From positions 45,835 to 109,834 of the forward strand of contig DATKSL010000039.1 in NCBI GenBank assembly GCA_035531675.1: a DNA stretch of 64,000 bases. The letters are read 5' to 3'. Positions within the stretch are counted from its first letter, which is position 1; the number at the start of each line of letters is the position of its first letter. Under the pieces are notes generated by a model. That model worked only from the letters and a program-made list of their open reading frames with translations. It was not told the DNA's origin and ran no database searches. Source of the DNA: JAJPIG01 sp035531675 (GTDB taxonomy: Bacteria; Desulfobacterota; Binatia; Binatales; Binataceae). Of this stretch, positions 7,091-17,844 are shown one piece after another. Both the position numbers and the translations under genes were made by a program.

Positions 7091-9703
7091 TTAGGCGGCG
7101 CTCGCCAGCGGCTGGCTCTCGAACTCGAGTCCGTGCGGACCGGCGTCGACCCGCACCCGCGAGCCGTCGCGAATCTCGCCGGTCAGCATCCGCCGCCCGA
7201 TTGCGGTCTCCAGCTCGCGCTGGATCATCCGCTTGAGCGGTCGGGCGCCATAAACCGGGTCGTAGCCGTGCTCGGCGAAGTAGTCGAGCGCCTTGGTGGT
7301 GAGCTCCAGCTCGATCTTGCGATCCTCGAGCCGCTTGCGCAGCCGTCCGATCTGAATCTCGACGATCTGGCGCAGTTGCTCCTTGGCCAGCGGATGGAAG
7401 ACCACGATTTCGTCGACGCGGTTCAGAAATTCGGGCCGGAAGCTCTGGCGCAACACGTCGAGGCACTGCGCCTTCATGCGATCGTAATCCTGACCCTTGA
7501 ACGACAGGATTAGCTGGCTCGCGATGTTGGAAGTCATGATCACGACGCTGTTCTTGAAGTCCACGGTGCGGCCGTGGCCATCGGTCAGCCGGCCGTCGTC
7601 GAGCAGCTGCAGCAGGACGTTGAAAACGTCGGCATGCGCCTTTTCGATTTCATCGAACAGGATCACCGCGTACGGACGCCGCCGCACCGCCTCGGTGAGT
7701 TGTCCGCCCTCGTCGTAGCCGACGTAGCCGGGGGGCGCGCCGATCAAACGTGAGACGGTATGCTTCTCCATGTACTCGGACATGTCGATCCGAATCAGCG
7801 CGTTCTCGTCGTCGAACAGGAACTCGGCCAGCGCCCGCGCCAACTCGGTCTTGCCGACTCCGGTCGGTCCCAGGAAGATGAACGAGCCAATCGGCCGGTT
7901 GGGATCCGCCAGTCCGGCCCGCGCCCGCACCACCGCGTCGGCGACCGCCGTGACCGCCTCGTCCTGGCCGATCACGCGCTTGTGCAGATGATCCTCGAGA
8001 TGGCTCAGCTTCTGCACCTCGCCTTCCATCAGGCGCGACACCGGCACGCCGGTCCAGCGCGCGACGACCTCGGCAATATCCTCGTCGTCGACCTCTTCCT
8101 TGAGCAGCCGCGGCGCGCCGCCGCGCTCGTCGTGCAGCTTCTTCTCCCGGTCCGTAAGCTCCTTCTCGAGGCCCGCGAGCTTGCCATACTGAAGCTCGGC
8201 GACCTTGTTCAGATCGTACTCGCGCTTGGCCTTCTCGATCTCGAGCCGGGTCTGCTCGATCTGGGCCTTGAGGCTGGAAAGTTGCTCCAGCTCGCCTTTT
8301 TCCCGCTGCCACTGGGCCTGCAGCGCCGAGCGCTTCTCCTGCACCTCGGCCAGCTCCTTTTCGAGCCGCGCCAGCCGATCGCGCGAAGCCTCGTCGGTCT
8401 CGCGCTTGAGCGCCTCGCGCTCGATTTCAAGCTGCATCACGCGCCGGTTGACCTCATCGAGCTCCGCCGGCATCGATTCCTTCTCGGTGCGCAGCTTGGC
8501 CGCCGCCTCGTCGACCAGGTCGATGGCCTTGTCGGGCAGAAAGCGCTCGGTGATGTAACGCTTTGAGAGCTGCGCGGCGGTGACCAGCGCGGAATCCTTG
8601 ATGCGGATTCCATGATGGACCTCGTAGCGCTCCTTGAGCCCGCGCAGAATCGAGATGGTGTCCTCGACACTCGGCTCCTCGACCATCACCGGCTGGAAAC
8701 GCCGCTCCAGGGCCGCGTCCTTCTCGATGTACTTGCGATACTCGTCGAGCGTGGTGGCGCCGATACAATGCAACTCGCCGCGCGCCAGCATGGGCTTGAG
8801 CAGGTTCGACGCATCCATCGAGCCTTCCGCCGCGCCCGCGCCGACCACGGTATGCAGCTCGTCGATGAACAGAATGATCTCGCCGGCCGAGTCGGTAACT
8901 TCCTTGAGCAGGGCCTTGAGACGTTCTTCGAATTCGCCGCGGAACTTCGCGCCCGCGATCAGGGCGCCCATGTCGAGCGCGATCAGACGGCGGTTCTTGA
9001 GTCCCTCGGGCACATCGCCCGACACGATCCGCTGGCCGAGTCCCTCGACGATCGCGGTCTTGCCGACCCCGGGCTCGCCGATCAGCACCGGGTTGTTCTT
9101 GGTGCGGCGCGAGAGCACCTGGATGACGCGGCGAATCTCGTTGTCGCGCCCGATAACCGGGTCGACCTTGCCGGCCGCGGCGAGCTTGGTCAGGTCGCGT
9201 CCATAGCGTTCGAGAGCCTGGTAGGTGACCTCGGGATTCGCCGAGGTCACGCGCTGATTGCCACGCACCTGCTTGAGCGCCGCCATCAGCTTGTCGTGGC
9301 TGAGCCCGGCCTCGCGCAAAATTCGCGCCGCGGCGCCCGGCTCGTCGAGCATTGCGGTCAGCACGTGCTCAATCGATACGTAATCGTCCTTGAGCTTGCC
9401 CGCCTCCTGCTCGGCCTGCGCCATCACCCGCCCCAGGCGCTGGGTCATGTAGACCTGGCTCGCGTCGGTGCCGCTCCCGGTGACCTGAGGAGTCCGTTTA
9501 AGCTCCTGTTCGAGGCGGTCCGTGACCGTCCTCCGATCGACGCCTGCCAGGCCCAGTACCGAGGAGGCCAGCCCCTGCTCGTCATCGAGCAAGGCGGCCA
9601 GCAGATGCTCGACGTCGACGGCCTGATGGTGGGCGGCGAGAGCGCGGCTCTGGGCCCGCCCGAGCGCTTCCTGGAGTTTTTCGGTGAAGCGATTTACGTC
9701 CAT
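7091..9703 (-). CDS. clpB: ATP-dependent disaggregase ClpB
   Basis: At 870 residues this is full-length ClpB. It has an N-terminal Clp repeat domain (MDVNRFTEKLQEALGRAQ), a first AAA+ module with Walker A GEPGVGKT, a long Glu/Lys/Arg-rich coiled-coil middle domain (about residues 410-530), and a second AAA+ module with GPTGVGKT and the TSNIASQ segment. The middle domain separates ClpB from ClpA and ClpC, and it lets ClpB work with DnaK to dissolve protein aggregates in the cytoplasm. The gene stands alone. It diverges from the CoxS-like gene across a 116-bp spacer, where I found no convincing heat-shock sigma-32 promoter or CIRCE operator. Confidence 0.97.
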   Translation of the reverse strand: MDVNRFTEKLQEALGRAQSRALAAHHQAVDVEHLLAALLDDEQGLASSVLGLAGVDRRTVTDRLEQELKRTPQVTGSGTDASQVYMTQRLGRVMAQAEQEAGKLKDDYVSIEHVLTAMLDEPGAAARILREAGLSHDKLMAALKQVRGNQRVTSANPEVTYQALERYGRDLTKLAAAGKVDPVIGRDNEIRRVIQVLSRRTKNNPVLIGEPGVGKTAIVEGLGQRIVSGDVPEGLKNRRLIALDMGALIAGAKFRGEFEERLKALLKEVTDSAGEIILFIDELHTVVGAGAAEGSMDASNLLKPMLARGELHCIGATTLDEYRKYIEKDAALERRFQPVMVEEPSVEDTISILRGLKERYEVHHGIRIKDSALVTAAQLSKRYITERFLPDKAIDLVDEAAAKLRTEKESMPAELDEVNRRVMQLEIEREALKRETDEASRDRLARLEKELAEVQEKRSALQAQWQREKGELEQLSSLKAQIEQTRLEIEKAKREYDLNKVAELQYGKLAGLEKELTDREKKLHDERGGAPRLLKEEVDDEDIAEVVARWTGVPVSRLMEGEVQKLSHLEDHLHKRVIGQDEAVTAVADAVVRARAGLADPNRPIGSFIFLGPTGVGKTELARALAEFLFDDENALIRIDMSEYMEKHTVSRLIGAPPGYVGYDEGGQLTEAVRRRPYAVILFDEIEKAHADVFNVLLQLLDDGRLTDGHGRTVDFKNSVVIMTSNIASQLILSFKGQDYDRMKAQCLDVLRQSFRPEFLNRVDEIVVFHPLAKEQLRQIVEIQIGRLRKRLEDRKIELELTTKALDYFAEHGYDPVYGARPLKRMIQRELETAIGRRMLTGEIRDGSRVRVDAGPHGLEFESQPLASAA

Positions 9704-9819
9704 ACGCCTATTAAGGTAATCATTTTCTGCTATCCGACAACCGATCGGGGTTGGGCGGTTAGCCTCTTGAACAGTGATTTGCTAAGAATGGGTCGGCTTT
9801 TGAGCCGGAGAGGATAGCT

Positions 9820-10299
9820 ATGCGCGTAACTCTGACAATCAACGGGCAACAGCGTTCGGACGAAGTCGAAGACCGGATGCTGCTGGTTCACTACCTGCGC
9901 GACGTCGCGCAACTTACCGGCACCCATGTCGGCTGCGAAACCTCGCTTTGCGGCGCCTGTACGATATTGCTCAATGGCAAGGCGGTGAAATCGTGCACCG
10001 TGCTGGCGGCGCAGGCCAACGGCGCCCAGGTCACCACGGTCGAGGGACTAGCCAAAAACGGCGAGCTCCACCCCGTCCAGGAAGGCTTCTGGGAGGAGCA
10101 CGGCCTGCAATGCGGATTCTGCACGCCCGGGATGCTGATGCTCACGGTTGATCTGCTGAACCGCAATCCGGACCCCAACGAGGCCGAGATTCGCCATGCC
10201 CTCGACGGCAATCTCTGCCGCTGCACCGGCTATCAGCACATTATCAACGCCGTGCAGTACGCGGCGCGCAAGATGCGCGGAGCATCGCGATCGGCCTGA
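9820..10299 (+). CDS. Xanthine dehydrogenase/CO dehydrogenase-family small subunit, two [2Fe-2S] clusters
   Basis: The 159-residue protein has an N-terminal plant-type [2Fe-2S] ferredoxin domain with Cys39, Cys44, Cys47 and Cys59. A helical domain follows with Cys98, Cys101, Cys133 and Cys135 (CGFCTPGM ... LCRCTGYQ). This is the CoxS arrangement, passing electrons from the molybdenum site to the FAD subunit. A GGAGAGG ribosome site precedes ATG at 9820. It is the first gene of a four-gene plus-strand operon with the large, medium and CoxG-like genes. Unlike many such operons the order here is small, large, medium. Confidence 0.95.
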   Translation: MRVTLTINGQQRSDEVEDRMLLVHYLRDVAQLTGTHVGCETSLCGACTILLNGKAVKSCTVLAAQANGAQVTTVEGLAKNGELHPVQEGFWEEHGLQCGFCTPGMLMLTVDLLNRNPDPNEAEIRHALDGNLCRCTGYQHIINAVQYAARKMRGASRSA

Positions 10300-10381
10300 G
10301 GCCGGCGCCGTCGCACTCCCGGACCTCGGTCTGCCCGCGAGGCGGCCCGACCCGGGTATTCCGCGAAAGCAGGAGAAAATC

Positions 10382-12727
10382 ATGGCAGCAGCAGTCGTCC
10401 CGAAGTTCGTCGGCACTCGCGTCAAGCGGCGCGAGGATCCGCGGCTCATCTCGGGCAATGGAACCTACTGCGACGACGTCCGCCTGGTTGGGATGCTCTC
10501 CGTTGTCATCCTGCGGAGCCCCTATGGCCACGCGAAGATAAACTCGATCAACGTCGACGCCGCCCGCAAACTGCCCGGCGTGGTCGCGGTAATTACCGGC
10601 GAAGACATCAAGGGCAAGCTCGGATCGCTGACCACGGCGGCGCCGGCCGAGCATATCCCCTACCATCCGCCGCTCGCGCAAGGCCGCGTCCGCTTCGTCG
10701 GCGAGGCGGTGGTGGCCGTGGTCGCGACCGATTCCTACATTGCTCAGGACGCGATCGACCTGGTCGAGGTTGATTACGATCCGCTGCCGGTCATCAACGA
10801 TCCCGAAAAGGCGATCGAGCAGGGCGCCCCGCTTATCCACGAAGAGTTCGGCACCAACATCTCGACCCGGGCGCAGGTCAGCTCGGGTGAGATCGACGGT
10901 GCGATGCGTGCGGCTGACCGGGTAATCAAGTTCCGGCTCGTCAATCAGCGTCTGGCGCCGGTGCCGATGGAAGGACGGGCGACAGTCGCGCAATGGAACC
11001 AGGGCTCGGGCCATCTGACGCTGTGGTCCTCGACCCAGGGGCCCCATCTGCTGCGCTCGTACCTGTGCGATGTACTGAAGCTGCCGGAAAACCGGATGCG
11101 CGTGATCGCGCCCGAGGTCGGCGGCGGTTTCGGCGCCAAGCTCAACGTCTACGCCGAGGAGGTGCTGACCGCCTATCTCGCGATGACGCTGAAGCGTCCG
11201 GTCAAATGGATCGAGCGGCGGCGCGAGAATCTCGCCACCACCACGCACGGCCGCGACATGATCGTCTACGTCGAAGCGCCGGTTAAGAACGACGGCACGC
11301 TGCTCGGCCTCAAGGCGCGTTTCATCTGCGACGCTGGCGCCTATCTGCAACTCCTGACGCCGATGATCCCGGGCTTCGCCGGCATGATGATGACCGGGTG
11401 CTACAAGGTCCCGGCGATGTCTTTCGAGCAGCTAATCGTCTTCACCAACAAAATGGCGCCGGACGCCTATCGCGGCGCCGGACGGCCGGAAGCCTGCTAT
11501 ATCGCCGAGCGCACGATGGACATGATCGCGCTCGAGCTCAACCTCGATCCGGTCGAGGTGCGGCGCAAGAACTTCATCCCGAAAGAGGATTTCCCCGCAC
11601 AAATCGCCAGCGGCCTGGTGTATGACTCCGGCGACTACGGGCCGGCGCTCGACAAGGCGCTCAAGCTTATCGACTATCCGAAGGTCCGCGCCGAGCAGGC
11701 CGAAGCGCGCAAGCACGGCCGTTTACTCGGCATCGGGATCTGCTCCTACGTCGAGATCTGCGGCATCGGCCCCTCGGCGATGCTGCCGCCGACCATGAAG
11801 GGCGGCGGATGGGAGAGCGCAACTATCCGGATGGAGCCGGATTGCAAGGTCACGGTTCTGACCGGAGTATCCCCGCACGGCCAGGGTCAGGAGACCAGCT
11901 TCGCCCAGCTGGTCGCGGACGAACTCGGCATCGGTATCGACGACGTCAATGTCGTGCACGGCGACACCGCGATCGTCCAGTATGGCACCGGGACCTTCGG
12001 CAGCCGGGGCACCTCGGTCGGCGGCGCGGCGCTGATGATGGCGACGCAGAAGCTGCAGGCGAAGATGAAGAAGATCGCCTCGACCATGATGGAGGTGCCG
12101 CCCGACCAGATCGTCTTCCACCAGGGCACCATGGCGCTGGCCAGCGATCTGACCAAATCGATCCCGATGCAGCGGGTGGTGGACGGCGCCTACGGCTACA
12201 AGGTCACGATTCCGGGCGTCGAGCCGGGTCTCAATGAGGTTGCCTCTTACGAACCGACCGCCTGCACCTTCCCGTTCGGCACCCATGCCTGCGTGGTCGA
12301 AGTCGATCCCGACACCGGGGTCGTCAAGTTCCTGCGCTACGTCGCGGTCGACGACTGCGGGCGAGTGATCAATCCGCTGCTGGTCGAGGGCCAGGTGCAC
12401 GGCGGAATCGCACAGGGCATCGCGCAAGCGCTGTATGAGGAAGTCATCTACGACGAGAACGGTCAGTTGCTGACGGCGACCCTGATGGACTACGCGGTGC
12501 CGAAGGCTGAGATGCTGCCGCATTACGAACTCGACAGCACCGTGACGCCCTCACCTATCAATCCGCTGGGGGTCAAGGGCGTCGGCGAGGCCGGCACCAT
12601 TGGCTCGACGCCCTGCGTCGTCAATGCGGTGCACGACGCGCTGAAGCATCTGGGTATCAAAAATCTTGATATGCCGCTCAAGCCGGAACGGCTGTGGCGC
12701 GCAATCAAATCGGCAAGGAAGGCTTAG
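10382..12727 (+). CDS. Molybdopterin-binding large subunit, CoxL form II-like (AYRGAGR motif)
   Basis: The 781-residue protein starts at ATG 10382, five bases after AGGAG. An in-frame upstream ATG at 10196 lies inside the small-subunit gene and is not used in my reading. It has the aldehyde oxidase/xanthine dehydrogenase molybdenum domains, with a GGGFGAK motif and a C-terminal GVGEAGT where Glu736 is the likely catalytic base. The loop at residues 362-368 reads AYRGAGR. Established CO dehydrogenases (form I) have AYRCSFR with a cysteine that binds copper. This protein lacks that cysteine and belongs with form II, or BMS, enzymes whose substrates are mostly unknown. The next gene begins two bases after its stop. 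Confidence 0.95.
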   Translation: MAAAVVPKFVGTRVKRREDPRLISGNGTYCDDVRLVGMLSVVILRSPYGHAKINSINVDAARKLPGVVAVITGEDIKGKLGSLTTAAPAEHIPYHPPLAQGRVRFVGEAVVAVVATDSYIAQDAIDLVEVDYDPLPVINDPEKAIEQGAPLIHEEFGTNISTRAQVSSGEIDGAMRAADRVIKFRLVNQRLAPVPMEGRATVAQWNQGSGHLTLWSSTQGPHLLRSYLCDVLKLPENRMRVIAPEVGGGFGAKLNVYAEEVLTAYLAMTLKRPVKWIERRRENLATTTHGRDMIVYVEAPVKNDGTLLGLKARFICDAGAYLQLLTPMIPGFAGMMMTGCYKVPAMSFEQLIVFTNKMAPDAYRGAGRPEACYIAERTMDMIALELNLDPVEVRRKNFIPKEDFPAQIASGLVYDSGDYGPALDKALKLIDYPKVRAEQAEARKHGRLLGIGICSYVEICGIGPSAMLPPTMKGGGWESATIRMEPDCKVTVLTGVSPHGQGQETSFAQLVADELGIGIDDVNVVHGDTAIVQYGTGTFGSRGTSVGGAALMMATQKLQAKMKKIASTMMEVPPDQIVFHQGTMALASDLTKSIPMQRVVDGAYGYKVTIPGVEPGLNEVASYEPTACTFPFGTHACVVEVDPDTGVVKFLRYVAVDDCGRVINPLLVEGQVHGGIAQGIAQALYEEVIYDENGQLLTATLMDYAVPKAEMLPHYELDSTVTPSPINPLGVKGVGEAGTIGSTPCVVNAVHDALKHLGIKNLDMPLKPERLWRAIKSARKA

Positions 12728-12729
12728 AC

Positions 12730-13599
12730 ATGTTTCCAGCATCGTTCCAGTACCATCGCGCCGCTTCCCTCAAAGAGGCGCTCGGCATGCTCCAGCAATT
12801 CGGCGACGACGCCAAACTACTCTCGGGCGGGCACAGCCTGCTGCCGATGATGAAGCTCAGGCTCGCGCAACCGGCGCACCTGGTCGATATCGGCGGAATC
12901 GCCGACCTGGCCGGCATCCGTGAGGAAGGCGGCAAAGTTGTGATCGGCGGCGCGACGATCCACGATCAGGTCGCGAGCTCCAACGTGGTGCGCGGCAAGC
13001 TTGGCCTGCTGGCCGCATGCGCCGCAGCGATCGGCGATATCCAGGTCCGCAACCGCGGCACGATTGGCGGCAGCCTCGCCCATTCCGATCCCGCGGCTGA
13101 CTACCCGGCCGGGGTGCTCGCGCTCGAGGGCGAGATCAAGCTCGAGGGCGGCTCCGGCGCCCGGACCGTCAAAGCGCAAGACTTTTTCGTCGATCTCATG
13201 ACCACCGCCATCAAGCCGGGCGAGATTCTGACCGCCGCCAGCTTCACGCCTCACCCGGCGCGAAGCGGCTACGCCTACCTGAAGCATCGCCAGCCCGCTT
13301 CGGGATTCGCCGTGGTCGGCGTCGCCGCGCTGGTAACGCTCGACGCGAAGGGCAATTGCGAGCGCGTCCGGGTGGGAGTCACCGGGCTCGGCCCCAAGGC
13401 CTTTCGGGCCGCGGCCGTCGAGTCGGGTCTGGCCGGCAAAAAGCCGGAGGCCGCAACCATCGCACAGGCGGCGTCCCATGCCGCCGACGGTATCGACGCG
13501 CTCGGCGACATTCACGCCTCGGCCGAGTTTCGCTCCGAGCTCGCGCGGGTTTACACCCGCCGCGCTATCGAACAGGCCATCTCAAGCATCAAGAGCTGA
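12730..13599 (+). CDS. FAD-binding medium subunit of the CoxSLM-like complex
   Basis: The 289-residue protein begins MFPASFQYHRAASLKEAL. It has the flavin-binding segments typical of CoxM (LSGGHSLLPMMKLR near the N-terminus and IGDIQVRNRGTIGGSLAHSDPAADYP near residue 115). A CO-dehydrogenase flavoprotein C-terminal domain follows. It should accept electrons from the iron-sulfur subunit and pass them on, probably to quinones. The start at 12730 sits two bases after the large-subunit stop, and its ribosome site AAGGAAGG is inside that gene's last codons, so translation is likely coupled. Confidence 0.95.
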   Translation: MFPASFQYHRAASLKEALGMLQQFGDDAKLLSGGHSLLPMMKLRLAQPAHLVDIGGIADLAGIREEGGKVVIGGATIHDQVASSNVVRGKLGLLAACAAAIGDIQVRNRGTIGGSLAHSDPAADYPAGVLALEGEIKLEGGSGARTVKAQDFFVDLMTTAIKPGEILTAASFTPHPARSGYAYLKHRQPASGFAVVGVAALVTLDAKGNCERVRVGVTGLGPKAFRAAAVESGLAGKKPEAATIAQAASHAADGIDALGDIHASAEFRSELARVYTRRAIEQAISSIKS

Positions 13600-13622
13600 T
13601 TCAGGAACCCCCGGAACAGCGC

Positions 13623-14153
13623 ATGAAACTTGTAGGCGAACAGATACTGCCCGGCAACCAGCAGCGCGTGTGGGCGTTGTTCAACGATCCGGAACGGCTC
13701 TCGAGGCTGATTCCGGGACTCGAAAAGCTGGATATCCTCGGCCCCAACGAATACGGCGGCACCATCAATATCGGCATCGCCGCCGTCAAGGGCGTCTATA
13801 CCGGCAAGTTGAAGCTCGAGGATATCCGCGCGCCCGAGCACTACAAGATGGTGGTTGACGGCAAGGGCAAGCAGGGCTTCATGCGCGGTTCGGGCACGCT
13901 CGACCTGGTCGCCAAGGACAGCACCGAAACCGTCGTCAAATATGCGGGCGACATCCAGCTCGGCGGGCCGCTGGTGCAGGTCGGCCAGCGTGTCATCGAC
14001 AGCGCGGCCAAGATGATCATGGGGCAGTTCTTCGCCGCGGCCGGGGCCGAGTTGAAGGCCGAGGCGGCGGGCACGGTCGCGCGCCAGGGGATCGCGATCA
14101 ATTTCTTCCGCTGGATTCTGAATTTGATCCGCGGGCTGTTCCGACGAAGCTGA
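13623..14153 (+). CDS. coxG: CoxG-like SRPBCC-domain protein with C-terminal amphipathic tail
   Basis: The 176-residue protein starts at ATG 13623 and matches the CO dehydrogenase subunit G family: an SRPBCC/START-like ligand-binding fold (MKLVGEQILPGNQQRVWALF), then a hydrophobic, basic tail (FFRWILNLIRGLFRRS). In Oligotropha, CoxG recruits the dehydrogenase to the membrane. The tail here fits the same role for the form II enzyme encoded just upstream. It is the last gene of the operon. Its stop lies one base from the stop of tldE on the opposite strand, leaving no room for a terminator between the two. Confidence 0.88.
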   Translation: MKLVGEQILPGNQQRVWALFNDPERLSRLIPGLEKLDILGPNEYGGTINIGIAAVKGVYTGKLKLEDIRAPEHYKMVVDGKGKQGFMRGSGTLDLVAKDSTETVVKYAGDIQLGGPLVQVGQRVIDSAAKMIMGQFFAAAGAELKAEAAGTVARQGIAINFFRWILNLIRGLFRRS

Positions 14154-14154
14154 T

Positions 14155-15513
14155 TTAAGCGCCGGCGATCATCATCTCGGCGATCTTGATGGTCGGCGCA
14201 ACGGTTGACGATCGCCATACCAGGTCGTTGCCGATCATCTCGATCGCCATGAACATCTCTTTCAGATTGCCGGCGATCGTTATCTCCTGGACCGGAAAGG
14301 CGAGCTGCCCGTTCTCGATCCAGACGCCGCTCGCGCCGCGCGAATAGTCGCCGGTCACGCTGTTGACGCCGAATCCGATCAACTCCGTCACGTAAAGCCC
14401 CTGCTTGACCGAAGCGATGATCTCTTCGGGCGAATAGCGGCCCGGCTCCAGGTACAGGTTGGTCGGGCTTACGGTCGGCACGTCGCCGACCGAGCGCGCC
14501 GCGTTGCCGGTCGGGCTCAGCTTGAGCTTGCGCGCCGAATAGCTGTCGAGCAGGTAGGTCTTGAGCACTCCGGCCTCGACCACCGCCTTGCGGTTGGTCA
14601 GCAGCCCCTCGCCGTCGAACGGCTTCGAGCCCAGGCCGCGCAGCATCGTACCGTCGTCGATAATCGTCACGTTGGGCGCAGCCACTTGCGTTCCGAGCCG
14701 GTTCACCAGGAACGACGCACCCTTGTAGAGCGACGGACCCGACGCGGCTCCGACCAGCGCGCGAATCAGGCTCGCGGCGCGATCGGGCTCGAAGATGACC
14801 GGCGCCCGCACGGTCTTCACCTTGCGCGCACCGAGCCGCTGCAGCGCCCGCTCGGCCGAAATCCTGCCGACCGACTCCGGCTCGTCGAGCTTCTCGAAAT
14901 GGCGGCTGGTCGTGTACCAGTAGCCCTGTTGCATCGCGCCATCGCTCACCGCAATCGGCGCGACACCCAGGCTGTACGAACTCCCGCCGTACTCGCCCGC
15001 GAAACCCTGGCTGTTGGCGAACAGAATCTGGTAGAGGCCGGAGTCGAAGCCCGCGCCCTCGGAATTCTTGATGCGCGGGTCGAGCGCGAGCGCGGTCCGC
15101 TCGGCGCGGCGTGCGATATCGAGCGCGCGATCGGCGTCGATAATGCCGTGCTCCGAATCGGTCAGCTCGAGTTCCGTCAGATGATGCGGATGCAACGCCG
15201 GGTCGGGCAGGCCGGAGAACGGGTCGGGCGCCGTGAGTCGTGCCAGGCGCACGGTGTCGGCGATGAATGCCTTGAGCGCCTCGCGCTCGAGTTCGGCGGT
15301 GGAAGCAGTCGCGGACGATTTATCGACGAAGGCGCGGATGCCGAGCCGCCGTTCGCGCGAGCTCTTGAGCTTCTCGATTTCGCCCAGCCTGACGCCGGCT
15401 TCGAGTGATTCGCCGCTGACGAATAGCACTTCGGTTGCAGTCGCGCCGCAACGCCGCGCCTCATCGAGCGCCCATTGCGCGAGCGCCGGGTCGAGCTTCG
15501 CCATCCCGGCCAT
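14155..15513 (-). CDS. tldE: TldE/PmbA, partner subunit of the TldD metalloprotease
   Basis: The 452-residue protein has the TldD/PmbA fold but lacks the HExxH zinc motif of TldD, as expected for the non-catalytic partner. TldD and TldE form a heterodimer that degrades unfolded peptides and, in some bacteria, matures microcin-type peptides or removes antitoxins. The gene follows tldD with a 3-base spacer. The listed start is ATG 15513. A second ATG three codons on (15504) is spaced better from an AGAGG and may be the true start. The adjacent CoxSLMG operon runs in the opposite direction and is probably unrelated. Confidence 0.93.
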   Translation of the reverse strand: MAGMAKLDPALAQWALDEARRCGATATEVLFVSGESLEAGVRLGEIEKLKSSRERRLGIRAFVDKSSATASTAELEREALKAFIADTVRLARLTAPDPFSGLPDPALHPHHLTELELTDSEHGIIDADRALDIARRAERTALALDPRIKNSEGAGFDSGLYQILFANSQGFAGEYGGSSYSLGVAPIAVSDGAMQQGYWYTTSRHFEKLDEPESVGRISAERALQRLGARKVKTVRAPVIFEPDRAASLIRALVGAASGPSLYKGASFLVNRLGTQVAAPNVTIIDDGTMLRGLGSKPFDGEGLLTNRKAVVEAGVLKTYLLDSYSARKLKLSPTGNAARSVGDVPTVSPTNLYLEPGRYSPEEIIASVKQGLYVTELIGFGVNSVTGDYSRGASGVWIENGQLAFPVQEITIAGNLKEMFMAIEMIGNDLVWRSSTVAPTIKIAEMMIAGA

Positions 15514-15516
15514 CCT

Positions 15517-16965
<1,449 letters not shown>

Positions 16966-17034
16966 AGATATCCGCGCGAGAGGCGCGAAACTGATTGTAT
17001 CAGACCGGAAACGGCGGCAGAACCCGGCCAGCCT

Positions 17035-17349
17035 TCAGGGCTCGCCGAGACGCCATGAGTAGTCGCGCTCGACCTCGGCGATCATGATGCGAAAGTCGCT
17101 GAAGATCTCGCGCTTGCCGAGCGCCATCGCGCGGCGATGGTCGGGGTCGGCGGTCCATGCCTGGAGCGCTTCGCGGCTCTCCCAGTACGAGACGGTGAAC
17201 CATCCGCCGTCGCCCGCCGGGCTTTCGAAGGAACTTTTCGAGATGAAGCCCGGGACCTGCTTCACCTTGTCGAGCAGCGGCGCAAGCTCCGCCAGATGCT
17301 GTTGCTCGCGGCCCGAGCGCACGCGGTAATCGATGATACAGGCGATCAT
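17035..17349 (-). CDS. ABM (antibiotic biosynthesis monooxygenase) domain protein
   Basis: This 104-residue protein has a single dimeric alpha-beta-barrel ABM domain: an N-terminal strand MIACIIDYRV, a GFISKSSFES segment, and VSYWESREALQAWTADPDHRRAM, which is very typical of the family. Members include small heme-degrading or quinone-forming monooxygenases as well as proteins of unknown role. It lies 28 nt after rplQ, so it could be read at low level from the alpha operon, although a hairpin fills the gap. No clear ribosome site precedes its ATG. Confidence 0.85.
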   Translation of the reverse strand: MIACIIDYRVRSGREQQHLAELAPLLDKVKQVPGFISKSSFESPAGDGGWFTVSYWESREALQAWTADPDHRRAMALGKREIFSDFRIMIAEVERDYSWRLGEP

Positions 17350-17359
17350 GATTGGGCGG

Positions 17360-17376
17360 GCGCGCTACAAGCGCGC
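17360..17376 (-). terminator. Hairpin after rplQ, possible end of the alpha operon
   Basis: A perfect 7-bp stem (GCGCGCT / AGCGCGC) with a 3-base loop sits immediately after the rplQ stop. No T-run follows, so it may slow or process the transcript rather than end it. Confidence 0.35.
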
Positions 17377-17377
17377 G

Positions 17378-17821
17378 CTAACCGGCGGCGGCGCGCGCCC
17401 GAGTCTCGCGCTCGGGCCGGACCGGCGTTTTGCGCCGGCGCGGCTTCTTGCCCTGCGCCTGCTCGGCCTCGCCGGTGAACTCGATCACCGAGAGTGGGGC
17501 CGCGTCACCGCGTCTGAAGCCGAACTTGATTACGCGGGTGTAGCCGCCGGCGCGGTCCTTGAAGCGCGGCGCGATCTCGTCGAACAGCTTCTTGACCATA
17601 TCGCGCGAGCGGATGAAGTCGAAGGCCATTCGCCGCGCACTCAGGTCGCCACGCTTGCCGAGCGTGACCATCCGATCGGCGAAGCGCCTGAGCTCCTTGG
17701 CTTTGGCATCGGTAGTCTTGATCCGCTCGTGGCGGATAAGGCTCAACACCAGGTTACGAAACAACGCCTTACGATGGGCCGAGCTGCGGTTGAGCTTGCG
17801 GCCCTGATTTTGATGACGCAT
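17378..17821 (-). CDS. rplQ: Ribosomal protein bL17
   Basis: The protein begins MRHQNQGRKLNRSSAHRKALFRNL, the invariant bL17 start, and contacts 23S rRNA near the exit tunnel. At 147 residues it is about 20 longer than the Escherichia coli protein; the excess is a Lys/Arg-rich C-terminal tail (KKPRRRKTPVRPERETRARA). It is the last gene of the alpha operon, after rpoA with a 23-nt spacer. Confidence 0.97.
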   Translation of the reverse strand: MRHQNQGRKLNRSSAHRKALFRNLVLSLIRHERIKTTDAKAKELRRFADRMVTLGKRGDLSARRMAFDFIRSRDMVKKLFDEIAPRFKDRAGGYTRVIKFGFRRGDAAPLSVIEFTGEAEQAQGKKPRRRKTPVRPERETRARAAAG

Positions 17822-17844
17822 CGCCTACTCCAGGATTCGCGGGC

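Noticed and set aside
9704..9819. Heat-shock sigma-32 promoter or CIRCE operator upstream of clpB
   Set aside because: Reading both strands gave no CTTGAA/CCCCAT pair with correct spacing and no TTAGCACTC inverted repeat.
10196..10381. Upstream ATG extension of the CoxL-like gene
   Set aside because: The extra 62 codons lie within the small-subunit gene in another frame. ATG 10382 has AGGAG and starts the conserved region.
10382..12727. Genuine aerobic CO dehydrogenase
   Set aside because: The active-site loop is AYRGAGR and lacks the Cys that binds copper in form I enzymes.
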